From: Linnemannia hyalina
Taxonomy: Eukaryota > Mortierellomycota > Mortierellomycetes > Mortierellales > Mortierellaceae
DNA length: 64,000 nt
Assembly: GCA_019671135.1 (NCBI GenBank)
Contig: JAHRHY010000015.1
Span: forward strand, 186,001 to 250,000
Reading direction: 5' to 3'
Position 1 is the stretch's first letter; the number at the start of each line of letters is the position of its first letter. Shown piece after piece: positions 37,115 to 48,740 of the stretch. A program made the position numbers and the translations under genes. A model generated the notes under the pieces. The model was not told where the DNA came from, made no database searches, and worked only from the letters and a program-made list of their open reading frames with translations.

Positions 37115-37997
37115 ATCACACTTAGGACCCTTTTTTTTGCATAACATTGGGAAAGGAGTTGTCGTTTTTAAATCGCGAGCATATCATCTGTAGAATAAAC
37201 TTTTTTTAACACTTACACTAAATAGCGATCTACCGCACAGATCCAGGCACGCACTTTTTTTTACACGCGATGGTTGAACGAAGTAGGAAAGGAAGAGAGG
37301 TTCTGTCGCCACATGCATGAGGATCATTGTGGTGGTATGTGCAAGCCACGAAACGGCTATTACTATTTGAGAGCGAAAGCAAAAAACAGCCAGGGTACAG
37401 TGAGTGAGGTGAGGAAGAAGAGACAAAGAAAAAAAGAAACGGGAGAGGGCTGAGAGCAACGACGACCACACACCTCTGGGGAGGGCGGACTACAAGAACA
37501 AAGAGAGGGAGAGAGTGAGAAAAAAAAAGATGCAGGTTGGTAGACGGCGATTGTGAGTCTTTGAGGAAGGTGACTGAGAGCCATCGTGTCTTTTCTTTGG
37601 TGTTCGACACATCCGCCCGTTGCCGACTCTCCCTCTGAGCAAACAGTTGCGGTTGCAGTTGTCGTTGTTGTTGTTGTTGTTGTTTGTGCCTGACTCGTAT
37701 TGATGTATGTTGTGCTGGATGTGAAGTTGACCCACGCATTTTTTTATTAATATTTATATCGTTCCCTGCCACACCCTTTCTCGCACTTTATCCCTTTTCT
37801 CATCCTTTCACTTCTTTTCCCCTTTTAACCTTTTTCTCTTCTCTTTCATCCAGCCTCATCCCTTCCATCCTTCCTCCCCTACTCCCCCTTACATCGTCCC
37901 CAGTCTATCCTGTTCCCCTTGCCCCGTGGCATCCATCCTTCCTTCCTATCTCTCTCATTCGCTCAAGAGCCCGCTCCCTTAACCTAGCCCATCCACC
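37115..37997. other. Intergenic: TUF1 3' flank and promoter of Hsp70-like gene
   Basis: 883 bp without a supported gene. AATAAA near 37193 fits TUF1 polyadenylation. 37770-37985 is a long CT-rich tract ending just before the next start codon (CCACCATGG context), typical of leaders in this window. Short GTT repeats occur at about 37664-37683. Confidence 0.6.
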
Positions 37998-38840
37998 ATG
38001 GCCGCAAGGCCAATATCCTACACAACGGGTCGCCCCAACATGTACCCTCCCCAGTCTCAACCACAACCCCTCTACCATCCTCAACATCAACAACAACAAC
38101 AACAACAACAACAACATATGGCCTACCAAAGACCCATCCAGCAGCAATACATCCCACAACAACAACAGCAACAACAACAGCAGCATCGTCCAGTCTACTC
38201 GACTCCACAGCATCAACACCAGCAGCAGTTTATGCCTCCTCATATGCAGCAACAGTTCCAACAACAAGCAACCATGTCACCTCGGCCCCAGCAGTTTATT
38301 CTCCAACGGCCTAACTTGATGCCCGCCCCTTCTTTACCCTCGATGCCGATCCCTCAACAACAACAACAAATACAACACAGACCTGGTGCACAACCCCCTT
38401 TTAATCCTAATCCTAATATCCTTCCAGGGCAAGTTATCGGCCACCCACCAGGAGCGCCGGGCGTACCTGGCGGCCAGTCCTTTGTTCTCCGGACACCTTC
38501 TTTGGGCGCCGCGCCTAGTGTGAGTTTAGCAGGCGCTCCTCCTGGTGCCATGATCAACCCTGGATTCAGACCCGTCATGATGCGACCCCCAGGAGCTATC
38601 TTTACCTCAGGACCACCTACTGCGATCTCGTCGCCTGGTCTTGCAAGGATGCCTGTTGCTATTGCTGGAGGGATGCGACCTGTTTTTATTGGTAAGAGAA
38701 CTTCTTCTGGGAACCCAAAAAGATATAAGCGAGAGTGCTGCGAGACGTCCAGCCATGCAATTGAAGTTTGGGATTGCGAAAGTGAGAGAGCCGGTCAGGA
38801 GGAAGAAAGAAAAGGATACGCCTGACAGAGGTTATCGATC

Positions 38841-38873
<33 letters not shown>

Positions 38874-41021
38874 CCAGGGCTTTAGCAAACAAAAAAACAT
38901 AACGAAAAACAACACGACTAGTCTGCAGAAATACTTCCGAGGAAAAAAAAAAAAATGACACAGCAGTCTACCAAAAAAAAGGAACAAAAGAAAAAAAAAG
39001 GGGGACAATAACCATGGAAAAACCATGGGAGTGTTTCTATTTTTTTTATGTTTGTCACCCTAATAATAATACTTTCTTTGAATAATTTCACAGCTGCTGG
39101 ACCACCCAGTATTATCAAGAACCCACTGAGGACAAAGGCCCTTCTTGAACGAACCGTGCCTGTCATTAACGTAAGGGGACAAGAATGGCGACAAAAGGAG
39201 GCAGTGAGAACGGGAAGAAAAAAACACGACAACACTCTTTGGAAATAACCAATGTCGAACAGGATGGCGGCAACAATTAGAGCCTGAACCCTCTCGCGTT
39301 CATATATCAGAGGATTCTCTTCCATAATGGTCCTTGAACAGTATTCGCTAACGGTGCTTTACATGCCTACTTGTTTTGCGACTCATTCATTAGATCAAAC
39401 AAAAGACGAACACCTTGCTCTCGAACTTCTGGGGCGATGACATGGATATCGCAAAGGATGGACGGATTATCGACCGGTCAACGGAATCACCTAACGGCAG
39501 CGAAAAGAAGCAGCGTTCTCGACAGACAGGCATTGTGGTCGGCATTGACTTTGGAAACACCTTCACCGGTGTCTCGTATGCTCACCAGGGCGATGGCGAA
39601 ATGATTGACGTTGTCAAATGGTAACGAAGCCTTGGGTTCATCTTTTGATCTTATCGTGCTTTTGCTCCTTGGAGTTGTTTTTTTGAGCACTTTTGCAGCT
39701 GAAATGAGCTAACCCATGCGTTTTTTTTTTCCCTTTTTTTTCGGGAACTTTACAACAACATCAACAAAACAGGCCGAGACACTTGAATGCGTATGCCAAG
39801 GTGCCAACGGTCAGCTTGTACAAGACCGGCGAGAGCAAGGGGATGGCCGACTGGGGCTCGTCTGCATTGGCCAGCTACAAGCGATCCAAGACGGATCGGG
39901 TCTTGGTTCGGGATTACAAGCTGCTCCTCTTTGACCAGAACGCTCGGGGCCGTCTCGACAATGGACTTCATCTAACGGACGTCCTGACACAGTATCTTGG
40001 AAGCATCCATCGCCATCTCATGGAGGAAGTCAACAAGTCTCAGGTCTTGGCTGCAGAGTCTGTGCCGATCCATTACTGTATCACGGTCCCACAGGCATGG
40101 ACGTTGCCCACGCGTGAGTTGATCCTGAGGTGTTATGTTGAGGCAGGAATCATCCTTCAGACGCCTGCACCCAACATGACTGTCATTACCGAGGCTGAGG
40201 CTGCAGCGACGTACTGTCGGGAGAACTGCGACGAGTTTGATTCGCTCAAGGATGGCGAGATCTTTATGATCTGCGACGCGGGTGGATTGACCACAAATGT
40301 GACAGTGTTCAAGGTCGACGATGCGTTGGGCGTGCGCCAGTTTGTCCGGATGTCGAGTTCTCATGCCGAGAACTGTGGATCGGTGATGCTGGATCGCAAG
40401 TTTAGAGAGTTGATTCTGTCGAAGCTCGCAGGGCTGGACATTGACGCCAAGCCGCAGCGTCAGAAGGCGTTTGAGACGTTGTTGGAAGGGTTTGGAGAGA
40501 TCAAGTCGCAGTTTGATGTCACGTCGTGCGATGAAATCAAGCATATTTCGATCCCCATGGGTTTGGATGTCAAGGAGTTGCAGCCGGTTCCCGAGTGGCT
40601 CGAGGACGAGTACATGGCTTTGACGGGTCAGGAGTTGTGCGCGGTTGTGTTTGATCCGGAGGTGGAGAAGGTCTTGGAGTTGATCGATAAAGAGTCCAAG
40701 AACCACCCGGTTTGTGCGGGTCTCTTTATGGTCGGAGGATTTGGCGCCAACAAGTACTTACTCGACAAATTGGTCTTGGCGACCAACAAGAACATGGCCA
40801 ACGGTTGTGGTGGTGGCACAGACTCGAAGAGGTCCTCACTCGTCAATGGATTGGCGGGCTCCATGTCGGATATGAGTCTCAATGGCGGCGCGAATGGACA
40901 CCACAGCCCGGGTATTATCAAGAAGGTTGTCATGGTCAAAAAGGCGGAACTTGCCGTGGCTCGTGGCGCTGTCATCTATGGTCTCAAGAGCGCATCCCAG
41001 CATACCAAAGCGTTCTTGTAA
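37998..41021 (+). CDS. HSPA12-like Hsp70-fold ATPase with Q/P-rich N-terminal extension
   Basis: Predicted actin/Hsp70-fold ATPase of the divergent HSPA12 type, common in filamentous fungi; cellular role unknown. Exons 37998-38691, 39094-39170, 39394-39620 and 39773-41021 give 748 aa. Residues 1 to about 255 are disordered and rich in Gln, Pro and Met, coded by CAA/CAG tracts. The ATPase fold follows: phosphate-1 loop GIDFGNTFTGVSYA (about 304), phosphate-2 loop MICDAGGLTTNVTVF, and adenosine loop LFMVGGFGANKYLL. There is no typical Hsp70 substrate-binding domain or EEVD tail, so it is probably not a classic chaperone. The link between the Q-rich exon and the ATPase rests on three introns with matching phases, the first of 402 nt with a 31-A run. 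Two separate genes remain a possibility, but no ATG or promoter-like break was evident. Confidence 0.82.
38088..38187. repeat. CAA/CAG poly-Gln tracts
   Basis: Two in-frame glutamine tracts (about 38088-38115 and 38154-38187) at the N-terminus of the HSPA12-like protein, separated by a short non-repetitive stretch. Confidence 0.85.
38842..38872. repeat. 31-bp poly-A run in intron
   Basis: Homopolymer in the first intron of the HSPA12-like gene; further A runs follow at 38943-38954 and 38990-38999. Confidence 0.9.
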
Positions 41022-41136
41022 TTAAAAAAAAAATCTTCCCCTTCAGAATACATGCACCTATTAATGTGTTGAAGAATATCTGGTATCAAAAGAAAATATT
41101 CTCTTATCTCACTATCTTTCTAAGGAGTTGTTTTTT

Positions 41137-44100
41137 TTAAAAGGCTTCTACGACCAATGGCTCATGGTCATAGTAGACAAGTCGTCGGCGGACATCCTCG
41201 GCATGGTAGAGCACCTTGTACTCGCCGCGACTGTAGAAGCACACTGGTAGGACATGGCTCGTCGTAGAATCCGGTTGCATCTAGAAAGAGAGAGAAAAAA
41301 AAAAAGTTAGTGTGATGAAACAATAGCTATCGAAATGTCATGCCACATACAACACGGGCTTTACCTTTGCAAGTGGGGTCTGGAGAACGCCGTGCCAGAC
41401 CATACGATCGCCCATGTCATAATCCATCGTACCATCACCATGGACTTGCACAGGCTGCATCCTCAGACAAAGTTTCACATCTTGGTGAGACCGGTTGACA
41501 ACCGTAAACCGGATCTGTGCAAACTTCTCGACAGGACATCTCCACCGGTTAGATCCAATCTGCTCCAACCCTCCCCGGTTCGACCCATCTCCCTCCTCCT
41601 CCTCCTCGTTGTCCTTGTTGCTGTTGTCCTGGTCCTCATCCATGGCGGCAGTAGGTTCCATGGTGACCAAGAACGATATGTCCTCGATCTTGAGCACGCT
41701 CAACATGGGCTTGGTGAGACGAAGCGTTCGCAAATCAAACTTGCCAAACCGGCCAGAAGTATCCTTGCATGTCCAACGAGCGACCACTCTCTTGAGCAAC
41801 TCCTCACGGAACCAGAATAGCGCCCGCTCCTTGGCCTGATCTTCTGACGACAGCGCCGTGCCACGTGCCAACACAAACTGCTTGTTAGAAAGCGTGGGGA
41901 TCGGCGTCGCAAGCTGTTCAGTCGACAACACCATTCTACGAACGGGCAGGATGATTCGTTGAGTGCTTCCAGGCTGGATCACAGTTGTCGACTTGATCAA
42001 TCGACTCACATCCAACCCCTCGCCCTCCTCAGAGTCATCCACCAACATGGCCACCTCCACAGGGACCGTCCAGACATTACGGACATCCAGCGTCAACAAA
42101 CAGTACTCGTTTTTGTTACCCAAGGCCACTCGACGAGAAATAGCCGCCTCGATCTGCTCCCCAGGCAAGACAGCATCTCCTCTCGCCTTGGAGAGCAACT
42201 GCTCGACCGACTGGCGCTTGTCGACTTTAGAGAAATTGGAGCTCAGACGCTTATTGATTGTCCGGGATCCTCGGCGTCCTGCCGACAGATACTTGTTGTG
42301 GCCCTGTTCTTGAATCTGGACCGCCTTGGGCTTCAGGCTGCCTTCCTGATCATCCGCACCGGGAGGCGCCAAGAATCCATCGCTCGAAAAGTCGATCCTG
42401 GGTGGCTGAGTCGACACATCGGCGCTATCAAATGTGCCACTGTTAGTGCTAATGAGGGGGGTGTTGGGCTCGGTCACTGGGATATCCATACCACCATGAG
42501 ACTGGAGGTAGAGGATATCAAGGTTTAAGGACTCGACAGTCTTGTAAACAGTGGTCAGGACCTGAGTGAAAAGCTGGCGCGTGACAAACACCTCGGACTC
42601 CTCAACACCCTCCTGCTCAGGACGCGTCAGGTACGCATAGTCGATCTGGACCATACCCGATGAACAACCGCGCTTTCCGAGCAACTCAACCTTGACCTCG
42701 CGAGTACCTCCGACAGGGATGTGGCATTCCACCTCGCGATTCCACGAAAACACGTTGGTCTTCTTCAAGAACAGCTCGAGCTCGTATGCATCCTCTGCTG
42801 ACAGCTCACCGCCGTTGGTGCTCTGCCCGTAGTGGTTGGTGTTTCCAATTGCCAACTGGCTGGTCGTGTCGGAGAACGTCAGTGTCACAAAGTCGACAGG
42901 AACTGCGCCAATGTTTTCCAATGTCAACCGAACTACCGTCCTATTAAATAAAAAACAGTTTGTTAATAAAGAAAACGTTTGCCTTGGATACATTGATTTG
43001 ATAAGCGCGACAAAAAAAATGTACACATCGCTGTAGCTTACCTCTCGCCTTCAAACAACATGACAGAGCCGTGCTGGAGTGAGGTGGAGCTGATCTTCAG
43101 CAAGGGCTGTGGAGGAATAACTGTGACCGTTGCAAACTTGGGCTCAATCGTGGCATCGTCTGACTTTTTGAGTGTGAAGCTCTCCAATCCCCTATGAAGT
43201 CATTTGTGCCTAGCAAGTTAGTCCATCAACTCCACTTGTATCCTATGTGTTCGAATTTTCAAAAACGCAAAAAGAAGATATGCTCCGTACCTCTTTTTGA
43301 CGCGAAGCATGGCATCGCTTGCAGCCTCGGCGGCCTTGCTGTCGTTGGTGGCAACACTTCCGGTTCTTGGGTTGGTCACAAAGAACTCTTCTTCACTACA
43401 GTGAAGGATCTGGACCCAACAACCACGAATGACAAGCTCGCCTGGACCCTTGGGGATACCGGCAACCTTGATGGAGACAGTAGTTTGTGCAGGGATCATG
43501 GTTGACGTTGGAATCGCCTCAAACTCAACACCCGTGGTCGAAAGACGGATCTCCTGGACCTCAATGTCTATGCCGTGAGGGTTGGTCAAGGTCACAATAA
43601 AGTAGGCTGTCTCGTCTGCTACGAGGTCCATCTTGGCGACATTGTTAACCTTGCGGTGGAAAGGATTGTAAATGAATGGATCAACCTCTCCTGTCGCACC
43701 CACCGGCCGCTTTGTCTCAGGAAGGATAGACTTGAGAGTATCCTTAGATCTTGTGAAAGGCAACTTGCGAGCCGATGGCCTAGATGTAAGCCGAACATAA
43801 AAATAATGCTAAATATAACTTTCACGATATCATGTCTGCGAACGCGGAATAAAGACGTTCAATTCACTTACGAGCACACTTCAATATCGACGACAAGGCT
43901 CTTGGTCCAGTAGTGGATGTCGGTGAGATCTGTTGAGTTGGACTTTTTGGCTACAGCAAGGATGCGAGGCAATGACGCATAGAGACCAGCCTGTTCCTCC
44001 CTGGTCAAGTATGCGTGAAGCTGTCGCAGAAGCGTGGTGGAAAAGTACATCATCGACTTGTAATCTAAACAGTCAAAGATATCTGCCTGTTAGATCAAAT

Positions 44101-46858
44101 CCTGACATATATTCTGAGCGTACTCCTGCAGAGACGGTGAAAGCAAACGTACCTGGAACAGCCTCGGCGGTGCGAATACACTCATACAAAATATCGATCT
44201 GGAGCTCAGGCCATCCGTGATCCATGTAGAGGCTGGTATTGGAAGTGAAAGAGTCGCCCACGCCAAAGACATTACAAATCTGTGTCAGGCACTCCAATAC
44301 TCCGTGGTCTGAGTTTGCGGCCTTTCGGGGGGAGGTCCCGTTCGATTGTGCTGCTGCTGCCTGAGCCAACCGGGTCTGATGCAACAGTGGGGCAATCATT
44401 CGCACAGCATATCGGAGAAAAAGCGACTGCTTTCGGCGGAACTGAACTGCTCCTAGAATCGAAGCGATTGAGGTTGTGAAATGGATCTACAAAGATGATA
44501 ATAGTTAGCACTCTGGATCACAATCTAGCTTCACAGCCGGAAATCTCACTCAACAACGACTTTGTCTTACTTGATCGAGAATCCAGAGTTCGTCCAGTCG
44601 GCCGGTCCAAGCCTTGGTGACCCAGTTCATGATGTCTGTTCTAGTGACGCCAAGATTGTGGGTTGTGACGCTTCCGCTGCGCGACCTCAATGTTGACGCT
44701 CGGCGCAACAAGGCAGCAGCGCCGGAGGAGGTCTGGGACTGATTTGCTGAGGACGACTGTGTCATGGGCTGCTGTCCTTCGCCAGCCGAAGCCTCAGTGT
44801 GCATAAGAATGTTGCCGCTCACAACCGCCGCCAATGCCCGATCGTCCAGAATTCCATTTCCGCAAGCAAAGCAAGTTGCGATGAACTTTGTCACCCTCAT
44901 ACAGGCTTCCACATAGAGGATGGCGGGCGCAGCGTTGTTGGGCACCTTGTTGTAAAGTGAGAGGATGGTCTGATACTTTTCAGGGATGTCGATGATTAGT
45001 GGTTTGATAGCAGGGGCGGTCTGTGCCTTGGCAGGCTCGCTGGTAGTAGGCGAAGCGGGCGAGGATGTGACCTGTTGAATCTGCTGCTGGTTAATATGCT
45101 GGAAGAGTTGAATGAATGAATGAATGAATGAATATCGATATGTTCAGTTCAGTGCCTCCAGTTTCTCATAAAATTGCAGACTTGCGGAGCTAATTAATCC
45201 TCAATTGTAGCACTCACGGAGATGTCGGCTTGGATAAATGCTAGGAGAACAACTGCACAGTACAGGCCCTCCATCGCACTCGCGTTCCACAGGAAATCCA
45301 GGTTATACTTCGTAGCCTCAATCACAGACTGGTAACTAATGTGCAGAATCACGCATAGAAGATAAGTTGATAAGATGACATGTACTCAATCGTTCCCGTA
45401 TGTTAACAGTTAATTTGCTATTCAGCAAATTAATGTTACCTTGTAACTGCGTCGGAGAGACGTCCTGCCATCAAGTACAAGTCTCCGTATAGCTTTTGTG
45501 CTCTGGCAGCAGTCCGCTTCCTCAGTTTCTGATCCGTGACGACTGCAGTTTGGAGGTATTGGTTGGCCGAGTTCACGGTTGCAAATCCTGCGGAGGACAT
45601 AGAGCGCTGATGAGTTGATGTTCCTGAAGTCGTCATTGCAGAAGGTGGAGCTGTGAGCGGCTTCATGCCGTTAACTGACATGTCTGGTATCGAAGGAGCA
45701 CTGGTGGCTGACATAGGTCCCGAGTTGGGTCCATTGCGCGTGTAAACAGGGATGGCTGGACTGGGCGACTCAATATCCTGTCTCTTCCCGATCGCACCTG
45801 CCTAAATGTCAAAGAGTAGTATGCGTAAGACTTTTTTTTCCTGAGGAGCACGGCATGATTGAGGTCCCTCATATGTGTGCAGTCGTCGCGCATTGCCTAC
45901 GATGACTTACAATGTTCTCGAACTCGGTCAAGATGGTCCTGGTAAGGTCGCAGATCAAAACACGCAGGTAGGAAGAAGTATTACCGACGTTGGGAATCAT
46001 GATCACTCCGCCTCCTCGAAGATCGTCCGGATGCTGTTCTGAAGGATCGAAGGCAAAGCACTGGTTTGCAACTGCTGACGGATACTGTAGTTGAATAGGG
46101 AAATGGAGGAGTTCAGTTAATGCTGACAACGCATTAATAGGACCTTGGACTGATACGCAAACTAGCAGGTATATCCTACCTTGGTGAGAAGCTGCTGGAA
46201 GTGTTGGTATCCTGCTGTCATGTTGCCATCAGGCCATTCCTGACAATCCATAATTCCTATTACCTACACATTGGAAAGTAAAGTGTTAGCATGATTCATA
46301 GTCCACTTTGCCTTACGCGAAAGAGCCCTGGGCTGGAAAAAAAAATGAAACGCGAGACTTACTCCAAAGATACGTCGGTGCATTTGAAACTCCTCGAGGT
46401 ACTGGTGCTCGCCGTTGTAAGAGGTCACAAACTGAAAGTAGAGCTGGCCTTCATGGGGCACGTTCTGGCTAAAAAAGGCTATGAAAGAGAGTGAATGCAA
46501 TTGGTGATTGTAAGAAAGTTGTGTTCGTGGGGGAAAAAACGCCAGAGCATCTTCCCGACCTCGCTCACAATACTCTCGACGGTTGGAGGCAGGTGGCAGC
46601 GTGTCGCTCATTCCTTGACACTACAAAGCAGATGCCAGTCCTTTCGACAAAGAACTGAGCACCGCTTTTTGGCGAATAGACGTAAGTTGGGCACTTACAG
46701 TTTTCAGTCCGTGGGCCCATCCAGACGTCCTCGAGTTTGACAGAGTTGTGTTGCCGAAGCATCTTGACATGTCGCTCGAAGGTGGCTTTCTTGATAGGTC
46801 CTACAGGAACGAGGAGGACGCGAATGCGTGCGGCGGCGATGAAGTTGACAGCATCCAT
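41137..46858 (-). CDS. TRS120: TRAPP complex subunit Trs120/TRAPPC9
   Basis: Large subunit specific to TRAPPII, which acts at the late Golgi on Rab11/Ypt31-type GTPases. Exons: 46699-46858, 46363-46478, 46180-46263, 45911-46084, 45440-45801, 45218-45335, 44571-45098, 44153-44486, 43872-44064, 43291-43779, 43042-43191, 41365-42940 and 41137-41280, giving 1475 aa. The N-terminus (ARIRVLLVPVGPIKKATFER, then HQYLEEFQMHRRIFGVIGIM) matches the conserved Trs120 start; helical TPR-like repeats follow, and the C-terminal half is made of Ig-like beta domains (PNTPLISTNSG region and VECHIPVGGTREVKVELLGK). Disordered Ser/Thr/Pro inserts interrupt the middle (coded near 45500-45760 and 44650-44800). The acceptor at 46264-46265 rather than 46257-46258 keeps the frame. 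It lies 116 bp from the convergent Hsp70-like gene and next to GOS1. Confidence 0.92.
45111..45133. repeat. (GAAT)n microsatellite in intron
   Basis: About six copies of a tetranucleotide, in a TRS120 intron immediately upstream of the acceptor of the exon ending at 45098. On the transcribed strand it reads CATT repeats, helping to form the pyrimidine tract. Confidence 0.85.
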
Positions 46859-47274
46859 GTTGTTCCTTGAGACAGCTGAGCGAAGCGAGTGTTAATGGCG
46901 ATCCTTTCCTGAGGCTTGTCCTGGCTGTTGAAGGGTTGTGTAGAAGATGGGAGTGTGACAGAGATGGGAAGAGGAGTTGTGTCCACGAGGGCAAGGATGA
47001 TGATGAAAGAGAAGTGCCACACACTTGCACTTTGGAACAAACTCGCCCTGCCTCACTTGTGTGACTGCAAAAATGAGTTGAGAGGTTCAAAATTTCGTGG
47101 CAGGACGGAGAGGAGAAAACCATTGAACGTTGAAAGATAGCCCAGGCGGTTTTTTTTATTACTTTGCTTGTGGCTGTTGTTAGCTTTTGTCATGAAGTAT
47201 GGGAGAGAGATACGGATATATGTTGTTGCAATGGTGGCAGAGAGCAAAAAGAAGGAAGAAAAAAAGATCGACAG
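46859..47274. other. Intergenic: TRS120 leader and GOS1 3' flank
   Basis: 416 bp between TRS120 and GOS1, both on the minus strand. It should hold the TRS120 promoter and the GOS1 3' UTR. Nothing else was recognised. Confidence 0.6.
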
Positions 47275-48384
47275 CTACATGACAAAGTAAAGGACTCCGA
47301 CGACGCAGGAGCCGATCACGCAGGACAGAATGACATTGTCCCTGTTCTTCCGCGACTGGATCTTGCCAATCAATTGTCCGACGCTAGGCAGCTGTGTCGC
47401 CACGTTGTTGATCCGCTGATTGACGCTAAGCAGTGTAGACCGCTGTCTGTCAAGGTCGTCCCTCGTCGCATATGCTTGTCTATTTTCGTTACGATGCACA
47501 CATACAAAACAAAGGGTTAACATCATGAACACTTCTCTATCTCCAACTGTTGTACAGCTAAAGAGTACGATGGCAATGTGCAAAGATAAAAATAAATGAA
47601 ATGCTACCACAGGAACCTTACTCGAGCGCACTGTCTGCAAGGTTGTGGCTTCCGTCGATCCGAGACCGTTCGTTCAAGAGATAGTCAGAGGCAGACATAT
47701 CGCCGTTCTTGAATGAGTTGATATCGTCGCGGACAGAGGTCAGCAGCTGAGCATGATCTCTTGCTGCTCGCACATTCTGACGTGTCTTCCTGTATTCTTT
47801 GGTGTAGTCGTGCAAGATGTCGCGGTGCTTTTGGAGAAGATGGGTCATTGACAACGGCGCCTGGCCATTTGTCTGTGTCTGGTTGTCGAGGTGTCCTGAC
47901 ATGGCATCAACTGTCCGGCTCAGCTGCAAGATAATATAAAAAGGGCAATGTCCATGTACAAGAGGTTAGGCCACTGCCGGGGATATCCAATTAATACGAT
48001 AGGGGGCTGTTGCACAGACAAAACGGTCGATTGCAGGCCTGTGGCCGTTGGTATTACCTTTTCTAGGAGCTCCTCGATATTGGTCTCCAGGTCTTCTCCG
48101 TTGGCAGCAGCAGCACCGGCACCAGGGACTCCTGCAGCTGATGCTTGTGGTGGCGCTGATGCTGAACTGTTCCGGACGGCAAGCTTGGAGAGTGCGGTGA
48201 GTTTCGATTCGATTTCCGACTCGATCTGGCGGACCTCCTTGCGTAGCGTGTCCCAGGAGGCTACTCCTGTGGCTGCAGCGATGGCCTGGGAGGCATTGTC
48301 CAGACTTGGGGATGGTGAATGAGAGTTACTCAAAGGGGCACTGCTGTAGATGGGCGTCCTTGAGGGAGTCGTTGACTTTAACAT
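47275..48384 (-). CDS. GOS1: Golgi SNARE Gos1/GOSR1 (GS28)
   Basis: Qb-type SNARE for retrograde and intra-Golgi vesicle fusion. Exons 48058-48384, 47622-47923 and 47275-47479 give 277 aa. The protein starts with a Ser/Pro-rich segment, then an N-terminal helical region (WDTLRKEVRQIESEIESKL; LLQKHRDILHDYTKEYRKTR), a Q-SNARE motif (about 200-255; QRSTLLSVNQRINNVATQLP with the central Gln) and a C-terminal membrane anchor (NVILSCVIGSCVVGVLYFVM) ending the chain, as a tail-anchored protein should. An Ala/Gly-rich loop (coded at about 48100-48150) is longer than in yeast. The 5' leader is CT-rich on the minus strand. Its neighbour TRS120 also works at the Golgi; co-regulation is possible but not shown. 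Confidence 0.93.
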
Positions 48385-48740
48385 TGTTGTATATGTGTGT
48401 ATGTGTGTGTGATGGGGTCCTGTGAGCGTTCGGGTGAGAAAGTGGAAAGTGTGAGCGTGTGTGTGAAGATAAAGGTAGGCGAGAGCGTGAGTGAGTGAGA
48501 GTAGAGAAGGGTAGGGGTGTGTTTGGGCGTAAAGTTGGATGTGCAAAGGGATGAAAAGAGAAGAGAAGGACGATGGAAGAAGGAGAGGGTCAAGTGCCAG
48601 CCTGAGCCAAGTAAGGGAAACAACTGAGTTTCACTCTTGTTCAATTACATGGGTGACTATCTTTAATTGCACAAGGCTGCAGCACAGGATCGCCTTGAAA
48701 GGCTAATGGGCGGCTGATCAACGAATCCAAAATTCCTCCT
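48385..48740. other. Intergenic: GOS1 leader and methyltransferase 3' flank
   Basis: 356 bp. 48385-48600 is GT/GA-rich on the plus strand (CA/CT-rich on the GOS1 strand) with short GT repeats, consistent with a leader. The rest is probably the 3' UTR of the methyltransferase. Confidence 0.55.

Noticed and set aside
39972..40706. 244-codon frame antisense to the Hsp70-like exon
   Set aside because: Shadow frame; the sense strand carries the nucleotide-binding loops.
46479..46611. Extra coding stretch MSDTLPPASNRREYC... in the first TRS120 intron
   Set aside because: It is open in frame, but joining 46699 to 46478 keeps phase and gives RTENSFFSQNVPHEGQLYF, which matches the Trs120 family better.
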